Shown: positions 36,409-45,621, counted from the first letter of the stretch. The stretch is DNA of 64,000 nt from JAUIET01 sp964352475 (GCA_964352475.1 CAYGSL010000008.1:44287-108286); one strand, 5' to 3'. Numbers and translations: made by a program. Notes: generated by a model from the sequence alone, not told the origin.

Positions 36409-37091
36409 AATCAGAGGTGCCTGTAATCACGATTGACGGCCCCAGCGGTACTGGAAAAGGCACTTTATCGCAGTTACTGGCCACAGAGTTAAGCTGGCAC
36501 CTGCTGGACAGCGGTGCGATGTATCGGGTGCTGGCACTGGCCGCACTGGACAGCGCCATAGACCTGGATGATGAGCTGCAATTAGCACAATTAGCGCTTG
36601 AACTGGACATCAACTTCACACCCGACCAGAACACCGGTGTGCCTTCTATCCAGCTTGCTGGTGCGGAAGTAAGCAAGCGCATCCGCGAGCATGAGATTAG
36701 CGAAGCATCCTCTCGAGTGGCGGCGCATCCGCCGGTAAGAACCGCTTTGTTGGATTTACAGCGGGCATTTCGCCGCGAACCTGGTCTGGTAGCCGATGGA
36801 CGAGATATGGGCTCTACGGTATTCCCTATGGCTGACCTGAAAGTGTTTCTTACAGCCAGCGCAGAAGCTCGAGCACAAAGGCGCTATAAGCAGTTGAAAA
36901 CAAAGGAAGATAGTGCTAGTCTCCGCGCACTTCGTGAGGACCTCAATAAACGGGATCAACGCGATATGACCCGCACAGCCTCGCCGCTGCGGCCAGCAGA
37001 CGACGCGCTTGTCATCGATAGCACAGAATTGTCGATAGATCAGGTGTTTGATCGTTTGCTAGACGCCGTTAAGCAACGCGGATTGTGCTAG
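36405..37091 (+). CDS. cmk: Cytidylate kinase
   Basis: 228 residues. The P-loop GPSGTGKGT is at residues 12-20, LLDSGAMYRVLALAALD follows, then DGRDMGSTVFPMADLKVFL near 126 and KRDQRDMTRTASPL near 183. It phosphorylates CMP and dCMP. The aroA-cmk-rpsA order is widely conserved in Gammaproteobacteria. The start overlaps aroA. The C-terminus ends 124 bases before rpsA. Confidence 0.97.
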   Translation: MKSEVPVITIDGPSGTGKGTLSQLLATELSWHLLDSGAMYRVLALAALDSAIDLDDELQLAQLALELDINFTPDQNTGVPSIQLAGAEVSKRIREHEISEASSRVAAHPPVRTALLDLQRAFRREPGLVADGRDMGSTVFPMADLKVFLTASAEARAQRRYKQLKTKEDSASLRALREDLNKRDQRDMTRTASPLRPADDALVIDSTELSIDQVFDRLLDAVKQRGLC

Positions 37092-37110
37092 GGTCATTAC
37101 AGAAGTAAGT

Positions 37111-37193
37111 GGGATCGCACTGTTCCTTGTGTAGTTAGCCAGAGTGCGCCGTCCCTTATTAACTCACTAACCCCGCATCGGCTGGAAATGCGG
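37111..37193 (+). promoter_or_regulatory. Structured leader upstream of rpsA
   Basis: Two hairpins lie in the leader. The first pairs CGCACT (37116-37121) with AGTGCG (37143-37148), extended by GGGA (111-114) with TCCC (152-155). The second pairs CCGCAT (173-178) with ATGCGG (188-193) around a loop holding GGA. S1 autoregulates its mRNA through GGA-loop hairpins in E. coli; a similar role here is inference. Confidence 0.4.
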
Positions 37194-37215
37194 CGCATTC
37201 AAAGAGACTATTCCT

Positions 37216-38892
37216 ATGAGCGAAAGCTTTGCTGAACTTTTCGAAGAAAGTTTAAAAACCATTGAAATGAAACCCGGTGCTATTGTTACCGGTGTTGTTA
37301 TCGATATAGATTCTGAATGGGTTACTGTCCACGCCGGACTGAAATCCGAAGGTGTTATTCCACGCTCGCAGTTTGTTAGCGAAGGCGGGGAATTTGCACT
37401 GGAAATTGGTGACGAAGTGCAAGTTGCGCTGGAATCCGTAGAAGACGGGTTTGGCGAAACCAAATTGTCGCGCGAAAAAGCCCGCAGAGCCGAGGCCTGG
37501 AAAGAACTTGAACTGGCGTTTGATACTGAAGAGGTGGTTCGCGGCGTTATTAATGGCAAGGTAAAAGGCGGCTTCACTGTAGACGTCGGTGGCGTCAGAG
37601 CGTTTTTGCCTGGCTCCTTGGTCGATTTGCGCCCGGTACGTGAAACTACCCACCTTGAAGGTAAAGAGCTTGAGTTTAAAGTTATCAAGCTGGATCAAAA
37701 GCGCAATAACGTTGTTATCTCTCGCCGTGCGGTTATGGAAGTGGCCAACAGCGAAGAGCGTGAAGCCTTGATTGAAAACTTGCAGGAAGGTGCACCAGCC
37801 AAGGGTGTGGTCAAAAACCTTACCGATTACGGTGCATTTGTTGATCTCGGCGGCATAGACGGCCTGCTGCACATTACCGATATGGCCTGGAAGCGTATAA
37901 AGCATCCAAGCGAAGTGGTCAATGTGGGTGACGAGATTGACGTTAAGATTCTGAAGTTCGATCGCGAGCGCAATCGCGTCTCTCTGGGTATGAAGCAATT
38001 GGGTGAAGACCCATGGGTAGAAATCAAGAATCGCTACCCGGAAAACGGCCGTGTTACAGCGCGTGTTACCAATCTCACTGATTACGGTTGCTTTGCGGAA
38101 CTTGAAGAGGGTGTAGAAGGCCTGGTTCACGTTTCGGAAATGGATTGGACCAACAAGAACGTGCATCCTTCCAAACTGGTTCAGGTCGGTGACGAAGTAG
38201 AAGTCATGATTTTGGACATTGACGAAGAACGCCGTCGTATATCTCTTGGCATGAAGCAATGCCAGCAGAATCCATGGGATGCGTTCGGCTCACAGTTCAG
38301 CAAAGGCGACAAGATCAAAGGCAGCATCAAGTCGATAACCGATTTTGGTATCTTTATTGGCCTGGATGGCAATATTGATGGCCTGGTGCATTTGTCTGAC
38401 ATCTCCTGGCACGAAGAAGGCGAAGAGGCCGTACGCCGCTTCTCCAAGGGCGATGAACTGGAAACCGTTATTCTTGCAATTGACCCTGAGCGTGAGCGAA
38501 TATCTCTGGGCGTTAAGCAGCTGGAAAATGATCCATTCTCCAGCTTCCTGACCGCCAATGACAAAGGCTCGGTGGTAATGGGCATTGTTAAAGAAGTGGA
38601 TGCTAAAGGAGCCACGTTAACCCTGGCTGAAGACGTTGAAGGGGTGCTCAAAGCCTCTGAAATAAGTCGCGACAAGGTTGAAGATGCTCGTAATGTGATC
38701 AATATTGGCGATGAAATTGAAGTGAAAATCATCAATGTTGACCGTAAAGGGCGCATTGTTAACCTGTCTATCAAAGCGAAGGAATTCGAAGACGAGAAGC
38801 AGGCGATTCGCGATCACAAGGAAACGCAATCTGATGATACGGCTCCGGCTACACTTGGCGATTTGATTAAAGCCAAGATGGACAAGCAGTAG
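37216..38892 (+). CDS. rpsA: 30S ribosomal protein S1
   Basis: 558 residues made of six S1 (OB-fold) repeats. Two early degenerate ones (from about 20 and 107) bind the ribosome; four typical repeats follow, with GVVKNLTDYGAFVDLGG, ARVTNLTDYGCFAELEEG, GSIKSITDFGIFIGLDG and GIVKEVDAKGATLTL as their openings. It captures mRNA for initiation. Full length for the family. It is followed by a terminator and then ihfB, the same order as in E. coli. Confidence 0.98.
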   Translation: MSESFAELFEESLKTIEMKPGAIVTGVVIDIDSEWVTVHAGLKSEGVIPRSQFVSEGGEFALEIGDEVQVALESVEDGFGETKLSREKARRAEAWKELELAFDTEEVVRGVINGKVKGGFTVDVGGVRAFLPGSLVDLRPVRETTHLEGKELEFKVIKLDQKRNNVVISRRAVMEVANSEEREALIENLQEGAPAKGVVKNLTDYGAFVDLGGIDGLLHITDMAWKRIKHPSEVVNVGDEIDVKILKFDRERNRVSLGMKQLGEDPWVEIKNRYPENGRVTARVTNLTDYGCFAELEEGVEGLVHVSEMDWTNKNVHPSKLVQVGDEVEVMILDIDEERRRISLGMKQCQQNPWDAFGSQFSKGDKIKGSIKSITDFGIFIGLDGNIDGLVHLSDISWHEEGEEAVRRFSKGDELETVILAIDPERERISLGVKQLENDPFSSFLTANDKGSVVMGIVKEVDAKGATLTLAEDVEGVLKASEISRDKVEDARNVINIGDEIEVKIINVDRKGRIVNLSIKAKEFEDEKQAIRDHKETQSDDTAPATLGDLIKAKMDKQ

Positions 38893-38907
38893 GCCAGGTG
38901 GGTGATT

Positions 38908-38944
38908 CCGGCTCGGCATCAAGTTCGAGCCGGATTCTTCTTTT
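38908..38944 (+). terminator. Rho-independent terminator after rpsA
   Basis: Eight-base stem CCGGCTCG (38908-38915) / CGAGCCGG (38926-38933), loop of ten, followed by ATTCTTCTTTT. Sits 15 bases after the rpsA stop. Confidence 0.75.
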
Positions 38945-38972
38945 ACAGCCAAGGCATTGATTTTAAAATGTT

Positions 38973-39002
38973 TTGGACGCAAGATCGAATCTGATCTATA
39001 GT
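38973..39002 (+). promoter_or_regulatory. Candidate sigma70 promoter of ihfB
   Basis: TTGGAC (38973-38978) and TATAGT (38997-39002) with an 18-base spacer lie 43 bases ahead of the ihfB ATG, just after the rpsA terminator. The placement between terminator and gene supports it. Confidence 0.5.
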
Positions 39003-39044
39003 ATCTCTACACCCCACAGGGCTATACGTTCCCATATAAAACCA

Positions 39045-39341
39045 ATGACTAAGTCAGAGCTGATTGAACACATAGCAGCGGCGCAGACCCAACTATCACC
39101 CAAAGACGTAGAGCTTGCGGTGAAGACGGTCATTGAGCAAATGTGCCAAACCCTAGCCTCGGGTGATCGAATAGAAATCCGTGGCTTTGGCAGTTTTTCA
39201 CTTCACTATCGCGAACCAAGACTGGGTCGTAACCCAAAAACCGGTGAGAAGGTTGAGCTTGCGGGAAAGAGTGTTCCACACTTTAAGCCAGGCAAAGAAT
39301 TGCGAGAGCGTGTCAACGAGAGCTTGAAACGTTATCCTTAA
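39045..39341 (+). CDS. ihfB: Integration host factor subunit beta
   Basis: 98 residues from ATG 39045, where the canonical MTKSELIEHIA begins; upstream in-frame codons have no family match. The HU/IHF fold carries IEIRGFGSFSLHYREPRLGRNPKTGE, with the DNA-intercalating Pro in RNPKTG. It bends DNA as a heterodimer with IHF alpha, whose gene lies 22 kb downstream at 61125, so both subunits are in this window. It follows its own candidate promoter and the rpsA terminator. Confidence 0.97.
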   Translation: MTKSELIEHIAAAQTQLSPKDVELAVKTVIEQMCQTLASGDRIEIRGFGSFSLHYREPRLGRNPKTGEKVELAGKSVPHFKPGKELRERVNESLKRYP

Positions 39342-39489
39342 TCCAGAGCTAGTACCCGCGCTGTCGCCGAATCCGTTTTAACCATACCCATTGTTTCCCA
39401 ATATTTACGTTTAGAAAGTCCATTTCAGCTGCACAGCTGCGTGCTGTCCTGCGATAATTAGGCCGTGGTATTCAATTGGGAGAGTATTC

Positions 39490-39774
39490 ATGCTTCGAAT
39501 TATTAACATCGGCTTGCTTGTTCTGCTGGCTGTAGCGGCAACGGCGTTTGCGTTGCAAAACACCAGTACAGTAGCGCTTGATTTGTTTTTCACACAGGTG
39601 GAAGAAGCATCAGTTGGCGCAATTGCTCTTGGATCATTTGCCTTGGGCGGGCTGTTTGGTCTTCTAGCGGGGAGTGCTGTTTGGTTTCGTTTGAAAAGAG
39701 CGGAACGTGCGGCCAAACGAAAACTCGTGCAGTCTGAGAAAGAGTTGGACAGCCTGCGGTCCAATGTTGCGTAG
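39490..39774 (+). CDS. lapA: LapA-family lipopolysaccharide assembly membrane protein
   Basis: 94 residues. Two hydrophobic helices (about 4-22 and 44-66, GAIALGSFALGGLFGLLAG) with FALQNTSTVALDLFF between them, then a coiled basic tail. This is the DUF1049 pattern. LapA works with LapB in controlling LpxC turnover and LPS synthesis in E. coli. lapB follows 53 bases later. A GGGAG ribosome site lies ahead of the ATG. Confidence 0.9.
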   Translation: MLRIINIGLLVLLAVAATAFALQNTSTVALDLFFTQVEEASVGAIALGSFALGGLFGLLAGSAVWFRLKRAERAAKRKLVQSEKELDSLRSNVA

Positions 39775-39826
39775 CGATTAGCGACAGTTTAATTTCTTCA
39801 ATCAACTAGCGTTATCGCCTGACAGG

Positions 39827-41005
39827 ATGTCTGACCCAATTCTATTTGTAATCCTTTTTGTGGCAATCGCCATTGGGTGGCTGCTTGGACGCTGGAGTGC
39901 CAAACGCCGCAAACAAGCCGACCTGGTCAATCAAACACTGAAGCAACCGTACATTACGGGGCTTAATTTCTTACTCAACGACCAGCCAGATGGCGCCATT
40001 GATGCTTTTATTACGGCATTGGAAGTTAACAGCGAAACCATGGAAACACATCTTGCGATAGGCAATTTGTCCAGACGGCGCGGGGAAACGGATCGGGCTA
40101 TAAGAGTGCACCAGAACCTTTTGGCGCGGCCTTCTCTAAGTCGCGTTCAACGGCAAAAGGTCCAGTTTGAGCTGGCCCTGGATTACACCAAAGCAGGCTG
40201 GTTAGACAGAGCAGAACGAATTCTGAAAGAGCTCATCAAGCAGGGGCCATCGGCTGACCGAGCGAAAGTGCTTGCGACGCTGATTGATATTTATCAGCAA
40301 GAACAGGAATGGGAGCAGGCCTTACCTCTGGCACAAGAGTTTATGTCGTTGACGAGTGCGGAAGAGTCTCGACAGATGGCTGTGGCGGCGTCGCACTATT
40401 GCTGTGAAATTGCCGCGATTGCTATTAGTGAGCAACGATTTCATGACGCCGAGAAAAGTTTGCGCCTGGCTCTGCAATTATCTACCACCAATGCGCGGGC
40501 CTCTATTCTAAAAGCTCAAGCGCAACTTGGCCTGGGCCGAGAACGCAGAGCGCTTTCCTCTCTTAAAAAAATGGCCGATATTGCACCTGATAAGCTGATT
40601 GAAGCGATGCCTTTATTGGAACAGATTTTTACCAGCCGTGGCGATCAGGCCGGCGCGCTTGATTTTATCAGGGAGTTTGCCGCGCAAGACGAGAGTGGTG
40701 CCTTGGCCACGCTATTGTTTGAACAAATACGCAAGCACCATGGTGATGAACAGGCGCTTGAATATTTACACAGCAACCGAGGAGGGCAGGTAACGCTTAC
40801 CGAGCTACTACAGGTTTTACAGATCGAAACAGCAAAACCCGATGGCGCCGACCCTGAACGTTTAAACAAAATCGCTGAGTTGTTGTTAGTGGAAGAACAG
40901 CAACGCTGGAGTTATCGCTGTCGACAGTGTGGCTTTGGCGGCAATCAATTGCATTGGTTATGTCCGGGCTGCAAGTCGTGGGGAACAGTGCATAGAGATT
41001 GTTAG
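39827..41005 (+). CDS. lapB: LPS assembly protein LapB (YciM)
   Basis: 392 residues, close to the E. coli length. An N-terminal membrane anchor (FVILFVAIAIGWLLGRW) is followed by about nine TPR repeats and a C-terminal rubredoxin-like metal site with two CxxC pairs (CRQC and CPGC). Family knowledge: it recruits FtsH to degrade LpxC and so balances LPS and phospholipid synthesis. It is paired with lapA. LPS acyltransferase and O-antigen genes occur within the next 9 kb, a local concentration of LPS functions. Confidence 0.95.
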   Translation: MSDPILFVILFVAIAIGWLLGRWSAKRRKQADLVNQTLKQPYITGLNFLLNDQPDGAIDAFITALEVNSETMETHLAIGNLSRRRGETDRAIRVHQNLLARPSLSRVQRQKVQFELALDYTKAGWLDRAERILKELIKQGPSADRAKVLATLIDIYQQEQEWEQALPLAQEFMSLTSAEESRQMAVAASHYCCEIAAIAISEQRFHDAEKSLRLALQLSTTNARASILKAQAQLGLGRERRALSSLKKMADIAPDKLIEAMPLLEQIFTSRGDQAGALDFIREFAAQDESGALATLLFEQIRKHHGDEQALEYLHSNRGGQVTLTELLQVLQIETAKPDGADPERLNKIAELLLVEEQQRWSYRCRQCGFGGNQLHWLCPGCKSWGTVHRDC

Positions 41006-41128
41006 TCTTAATTATATCTCGCAGGTCTTACAGATATATCGCACAATAATACAAATGAGATGTGTTAGTTTAATGCTGTGCAGGAAGCACGAATCAAGTA
41101 TGAATCAGGTTTCAAAAGGAGATGAACC

Positions 41129-41467
41129 ATGTTTTCAATATCACAGCAATCCAATCTGGTACGAGTAATCAATCATGGCTGCCGCCTGGCCGCACTGTTG
41201 GGAGTGTTCGCTTTGAACCCCGCAGTAGTGCACGCTGAAGCAGGTGCAAAAGCACCGGTGGTAGAGCGCCAATCTGCGCAAATCAATGTCAACACAGCTG
41301 GGGCTGAAACGCTTGCTGAGCTAAATGGCGTTGGTATGGCGAAAGCCAAAGCTATTGTTGATTACCGTGAGAAGTTTGGACGTTTTCGTACGGTGGAAGA
41401 TCTGCTTGCCGTTGAGGGTATCGGAAAAGCCACCCTGGCTAAAAATCGCAGTCGCATCAGCATGTAA
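41129..41467 (+). CDS. ComEA-like helix-hairpin-helix protein, exported
   Basis: 112 residues. An N-terminal signal region (LAALLGVFALNPAVVHAEAG) precedes a helix-hairpin-helix DNA-binding domain: INVNTAGAETLAELNGVGMA near 50-69, then AIVDYREKFGRFRTVEDLLAVEGIG split over 74-98. An AAGGAG ribosome site lies nine bases ahead of the ATG. Such proteins bind incoming DNA in natural transformation in some bacteria. In P. aeruginosa a homologue (PA3140) flanks wbpM, matching the neighbourhood here. There is no comEC in view, so competence is not established. Confidence 0.88.
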   Translation: MFSISQQSNLVRVINHGCRLAALLGVFALNPAVVHAEAGAKAPVVERQSAQINVNTAGAETLAELNGVGMAKAKAIVDYREKFGRFRTVEDLLAVEGIGKATLAKNRSRISM

Positions 41468-41497
41468 CAGGCCGGCGTGGGATATCCTGCGCCTTTC

Positions 41498-41529
41498 GCG
41501 TCGTAACAGGTGTAAATCTGTTACGACGC
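41498..41529 (+). terminator. 12-bp perfect hairpin after the ComEA-like gene
   Basis: GCGTCGTAACAG (41498-41509) pairs perfectly with CTGTTACGACGC (41518-41529) around an eight-base loop. The following TACTATTTCC is only weakly T-rich, so termination is plausible but not certain. Confidence 0.5.
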
Positions 41530-41609
41530 TACTATTTCCAAGGTAATTCTGAGTCAAAGTTGCTAGGCTACTCGATAGGCACAACCTGGCTTGCTTAAGC
41601 GTATCCTGA

Positions 41610-42524
41610 ATGCAGACAATCTTAATTACCGGCAGCGATGGTTTTATAGGAAGGCATGCAGCACCAGCATTGCGGAGTGCAGGCTTCACTGTAAAAGAGT
41701 CGGCATTGCGTGCCGAGCGCTTTTCGGCGGATCAATGCATGAACGAACTGCAGGGCGTGGATGCGGTTGTAAATTTGGCTGGCTTGGCGCACGCTAATCC
41801 CAAGCAGGTTCAGGAAATTGACTATATGCAGGTAAATGCAGAGTTTCCCGAACGTCTGGGCACCTGTGCGCTTGCCGCTGGCGTGAAGCGATTCGTGCAT
41901 ATAAGTTCGGTTAAAGCGGCAATGTATCAACCTTCGCTGGCTCCAAATAATGAATCGAACACTGAGCGGCCGCTGGATATCTACGGGCTTAGTAAGCGAT
42001 TGGGTGAGGAAAAACTATTGCAGCACGACTGGCGGCCATCACAGTGCGTAGTGCTTAGACCTAGTCTGGTCTATGGCGCCGGAGTGAAAGCGAACATGAG
42101 ATCGCTGGTAGCCGTATCGCGATGGCGATGTTGTCCTATTCTTGCTGGCACTGGTTCTCGGTCAATGCTGAATGTAAGCAATTTCTGCAGTGCATTGCTA
42201 AGCGCGCTGAGGGCCGATGAGCTAATGCATAATGTTTATATCGTCACTGACCCAAAGGGCTTGACCGTTGCTGATATTCAACTTGCAACCAGGCGCGCAA
42301 CGTCAGGCGAGCGTATGTCCTGGCGAATATCAGCGACCACAGTGCGCAGTTTATCGGGCGTGCTGACCGTGTTTCCACGATCATGGTTCGAACCTTTGTT
42401 TGCTGCACTTGCCAAGCTAACTGAATCTGAGCTGTACAGCGCCAGCCGATTCGAGCAGGAGTTTAACTGGGCGGCTAATCACACATTGGAAGACGCGATT
42501 CCAGACATGCTTGCTTTAAAGTGA
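41610..42524 (+). CDS. NAD-dependent epimerase/dehydratase, WbpK/WbpV-like 4-reductase
   Basis: 304 residues, extended SDR. ILITGSDGFIGRHA at the N-terminus binds NAD(P); HISSVKA supplies the Ser and YGLSKRLGE the Tyr-x3-Lys. Near the middle is VLRPSLVYGAGVKANM. The neighbours are a WbpL-like transferase and a WbpM-like dehydratase, the same company as WbpV and WbpK in Pseudomonas. Those reduce UDP-4-keto-6-deoxy-GlcNAc to UDP-D-QuiNAc or UDP-D-FucNAc. This role is inferred from context; the stereochemistry cannot be told. Confidence 0.85.
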   Translation: MQTILITGSDGFIGRHAAPALRSAGFTVKESALRAERFSADQCMNELQGVDAVVNLAGLAHANPKQVQEIDYMQVNAEFPERLGTCALAAGVKRFVHISSVKAAMYQPSLAPNNESNTERPLDIYGLSKRLGEEKLLQHDWRPSQCVVLRPSLVYGAGVKANMRSLVAVSRWRCCPILAGTGSRSMLNVSNFCSALLSALRADELMHNVYIVTDPKGLTVADIQLATRRATSGERMSWRISATTVRSLSGVLTVFPRSWFEPLFAALAKLTESELYSASRFEQEFNWAANHTLEDAIPDMLALK

Positions 42525-42537
42525 AGGACTGTTAACG

Positions 42538-43533
42538 ATGACTGAAACAGTAGTGTTGATAACCGCGATTTTTCTCGGTAGTCAACTGCTGCTATACGCG
42601 TACCGTGAGTTGGCATTACGCAGGCATTGGTTGGATATTCCCAATCAGCGTAGCTCACACTCAGCGCCAACTCCCGGCGGGGCCGGCTTGTGTCTTGCTG
42701 TGGTTTTTCTATTGGCCTCTGCGTATCTGTTTGTCGCTGGTGTGTTGTCATCTGAAATCATGTGGCTGTGTGGCTTGTCATTGATCATGGCAATGACCGG
42801 CTGGTTTGACGACAGGTATTGCTTGTCACGGCGAATAAGGGCGGTGATTTATCTGGTTGCTGCTGTACTGTTCGTAAATGGCGTGACAGAGCACGTTGCC
42901 GCCTGGTGGTTGATCGCGCTAGCCTTGCTAATGTTTGCCTTTGTTAATGCGTTCAACTTTATGGATGGTATTGACGGGATCGCGGCAAGCCAGGTGTTGT
43001 TCTACGCCGTTGCATTTCTTTTTATGAGCACTGGCACGATCAATGCTGATTTTCAGCTTGTGTTGTTTTTTGTGGCAACACTGGCCGCTGCATTCCTGCT
43101 CTGGAACTGGTCACCGGCCAGGCTTTTTCTCGGCGACTCGGGCAGCTTGTTTTTTGGTTTCTTGCTTGCTGCAATCTCAGTGTTTGCTGATGAACTGTCG
43201 GCGCTTTCCTTATTTTCCAGCGCGATTCTGCTTGCGGCTTTTGTTGCCGACAGCTCGGTGACCATGCTTTGCCGTTTGTTAAACGGTGAACGCATCCAGG
43301 ATGCTCATCGATCCCATTTATACCAGTTACTGGCGAAGCATTGGGGCTCACACGCCCGCGTAGTGATTCTTTATGCCGCCGTTAATATTACCGTTTTATT
43401 ACCCGTAGCTTTAATTTCAGAAGCTCAAGCCTCCTGGGCGACTATACTCTTTGTTGCAACGTACGCGATTCTCTGTGCAATTGTCTGTTTTTACCGCACT
43501 CGCTTGTTGTCATCAATGATAGAGAAAATATAA
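42538..43533 (+). CDS. Glycosyltransferase family 4 (WbpL/WecA-like) undecaprenyl-phosphate sugar-1-phosphate transferase
   Basis: 331 residues with about ten hydrophobic helices. The polyprenyl-phosphate transferase signatures are HSAPTPGGAGLCLAVVF near 40, GWFDDRYCLSRRIRA near 84, FNFMDGIDGIAASQ near 139 with the metal-binding Asp, and GDSGSLFFGFLLA near 198. It attaches the first sugar phosphate to undecaprenyl phosphate in the inner membrane, starting O-antigen synthesis. It starts 13 bases after the epimerase gene and is followed by the WbpM-like dehydratase. Confidence 0.9.
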   Translation: MTETVVLITAIFLGSQLLLYAYRELALRRHWLDIPNQRSSHSAPTPGGAGLCLAVVFLLASAYLFVAGVLSSEIMWLCGLSLIMAMTGWFDDRYCLSRRIRAVIYLVAAVLFVNGVTEHVAAWWLIALALLMFAFVNAFNFMDGIDGIAASQVLFYAVAFLFMSTGTINADFQLVLFFVATLAAAFLLWNWSPARLFLGDSGSLFFGFLLAAISVFADELSALSLFSSAILLAAFVADSSVTMLCRLLNGERIQDAHRSHLYQLLAKHWGSHARVVILYAAVNITVLLPVALISEAQASWATILFVATYAILCAIVCFYRTRLLSSMIEKI

Positions 43534-43578
43534 TTCGCCCTTGACCCGCTCTATCAGGCTCAGGAAGGCCGGCATGTT

Positions 43579-45603
43579 ATGAACATAAGAAGGCACATCC
43601 ACCGTCTTATAGACTATTTTTCTCCTATCGATAAAGCGGCGGAATTACCACGTAATGTAAAACAGGCCTTGATGCTGTTGGTTGATTTACTGTGTATTCC
43701 ACTGGCAATCTGGATTTCCGTAGCCTTGCGATGGGAAAGTACTGAGTTTCCCATTGGCCCGATGGCATATCCTGCCATCGGCTTAACTGTGTTAATTAGT
43801 GCTGCCTTGTTTCTAAGACTTGGCTTATACCGCGCTGTTATCCGTTTTATGGGCCATCAGGCGATTATGGCCGTGCTGAAGGCGGTAACGGTGTCTGCCC
43901 TGGTATTCAGCGTGTTGATGTACTCAATGGACACCAGCCTGCCACGATCTACACCACTTCTGTACTGGGCGATATGTGTGTTGCTTATCGGCGGATCAAG
44001 GCTGTGCATTCGTGCGTTTTACCAGTACAAGCTGAAAAGCATGGCCGACAAGGTAGTTATTTATGGCGCGGGTGCATCCGGCCGGCAATTACTGACCGCC
44101 TTGTTACAAAGCGACGAATACCACCCGGTTTGTTTCATAGACGACGACCCGCGCCTGCATGGTACTGTTATAAATGGCGTGGGGGTAGCCGGACCTGAAC
44201 GACTGACCCAATTGGTTAATCATCATGAAGTGAGCCAGGTGCTGCTTGCGATGCCTTCGGTTGCGCGAGAATATCGACGCGACGTTATTAACCGGCTGGT
44301 TGGACTGGCTGTTCATGTAAAAACGATACCCAACTTTGCCAGTTTGATTCAGGGTAGAGCGTCGATTGCCGAAATTCAGGATATTGATATTGAAGACCTG
44401 TTGGGCCGCGACCCTGTGCCGCCGCACCCGGAGTTGATTGACCAATGCGTGGAAAACAAGGTAGTGCTGGTAACCGGTGCTGGTGGTTCGATCGGCGCGG
44501 AGCTTTGCCGGCAAATTATTAACCACGCCCCTAAGGAATTAGTGTTGTTTGAAGCGTCAGAATTTGCGCTGTATCAAATAGAGCACGAACTGCGACAAAG
44601 TTTGATGGCCCTGAAGGTGCCGTGCAAATTAACACCGTTGCTGGGCTCGGTTAAAGACAAAAAGCATATTCAACGTGTAATGAACGTATGCGGCGTGCAA
44701 ACGGTGTATCACGCGGCCGCGCACAAGCATGTGCCAGTTGTTGAATACAATGTTGCCGAAGGCGTTTCCAATAACGTGTTTGGTACCGTGAATACGGCAC
44801 TTGCAGCGGTTAATGCAAACGTTGAGCGTTTTGTGCTGGTCTCTACTGACAAAGCAGTCAGGCCAACCAATATAATGGGAGCGTCAAAACGACTGGCTGA
44901 AATCGTTTTGCAGGGGCTAGCGGAGAAAGCAGGTAACACCAATTTTTGCATGGTTCGATTTGGAAACGTGCTTGGTTCGTCGGGTTCTGTTGTTCCACTA
45001 TTTCGAAAGCAAATAAATACTGGCGGCCCGGTTACCGTGACTCATAGCGAAATTATTCGTTATTTCATGACCATCCCCGAAGCTGCGCAACTGGTGCTGC
45101 AATCTGGTGCATTGGCAAGAGGTGGTGACGTATTTGTGCTCGATATGGGCGAGCCCGTACGAATTGTTGATCTGGCACGACGAATGATCAGATTGATGGG
45201 TTTTGAAATAAAGGATGAGAACAATCCATACGGCGACATCGAAATTAAAGTGACCGGGCTACGACCGGGTGAAAAACTCTACGAAGAGTTACTGGTTGGC
45301 AACAACGTTAGCGGTACAGGTCACCCAATGATTATGTGTGCCGACGAAGAGTTCCCCGACTATGATGTAGTACAACAATATCTGATCAGTCTGGACGCCG
45401 CTTGCAGCGAAGGTGATTGCGACAGTATTCGGGCTATTCTCGTTGAGCTGGTCAGCGGTTTTGTCAGCAAAGGTCCGGTAGCGGATTATCTATGGGAGCG
45501 CATGGCGCCGGTTGAAGGGGCGAAAACTTTTACGCCAACTGTGGATGAATCGCCTAAGGTTAAACCGTTGTTCCCGGAAAAAACCAGTACTCAATCCAAA
45601 TAA
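43579..45603 (+). CDS. WbpM/CapD-like membrane UDP-GlcNAc 4,6-dehydratase
   Basis: 674 residues, close to WbpM (665). Four N-terminal membrane helices (to about 135), a first Rossmann-like domain with VVIYGAGASGRQLLTAL near 155, and a second with VLVTGAGGSIGAELCRQI near 295. The catalytic region reads STDKAVRPTNIMGASKRLAE near 423-441. The usual Tyr is Met, the SMK triad of WbpM rather than SYK. It converts UDP-GlcNAc to UDP-4-keto-6-deoxy-GlcNAc. Next to a WbpL-like transferase and a reductase it completes a short O-antigen initiation pathway. Confidence 0.9.
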   Translation: MNIRRHIHRLIDYFSPIDKAAELPRNVKQALMLLVDLLCIPLAIWISVALRWESTEFPIGPMAYPAIGLTVLISAALFLRLGLYRAVIRFMGHQAIMAVLKAVTVSALVFSVLMYSMDTSLPRSTPLLYWAICVLLIGGSRLCIRAFYQYKLKSMADKVVIYGAGASGRQLLTALLQSDEYHPVCFIDDDPRLHGTVINGVGVAGPERLTQLVNHHEVSQVLLAMPSVAREYRRDVINRLVGLAVHVKTIPNFASLIQGRASIAEIQDIDIEDLLGRDPVPPHPELIDQCVENKVVLVTGAGGSIGAELCRQIINHAPKELVLFEASEFALYQIEHELRQSLMALKVPCKLTPLLGSVKDKKHIQRVMNVCGVQTVYHAAAHKHVPVVEYNVAEGVSNNVFGTVNTALAAVNANVERFVLVSTDKAVRPTNIMGASKRLAEIVLQGLAEKAGNTNFCMVRFGNVLGSSGSVVPLFRKQINTGGPVTVTHSEIIRYFMTIPEAAQLVLQSGALARGGDVFVLDMGEPVRIVDLARRMIRLMGFEIKDENNPYGDIEIKVTGLRPGEKLYEELLVGNNVSGTGHPMIMCADEEFPDYDVVQQYLISLDAACSEGDCDSIRAILVELVSGFVSKGPVADYLWERMAPVEGAKTFTPTVDESPKVKPLFPEKTSTQSK

Positions 45604-45621
45604 TTTTCAAGGATTCCTTGC

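Noticed and set aside
37252..38259. 335-residue frame on the minus strand inside rpsA
   Set aside because: It is the mirror of the S1 coding frame; no domain, and the composition is an artefact of the rpsA codon use.
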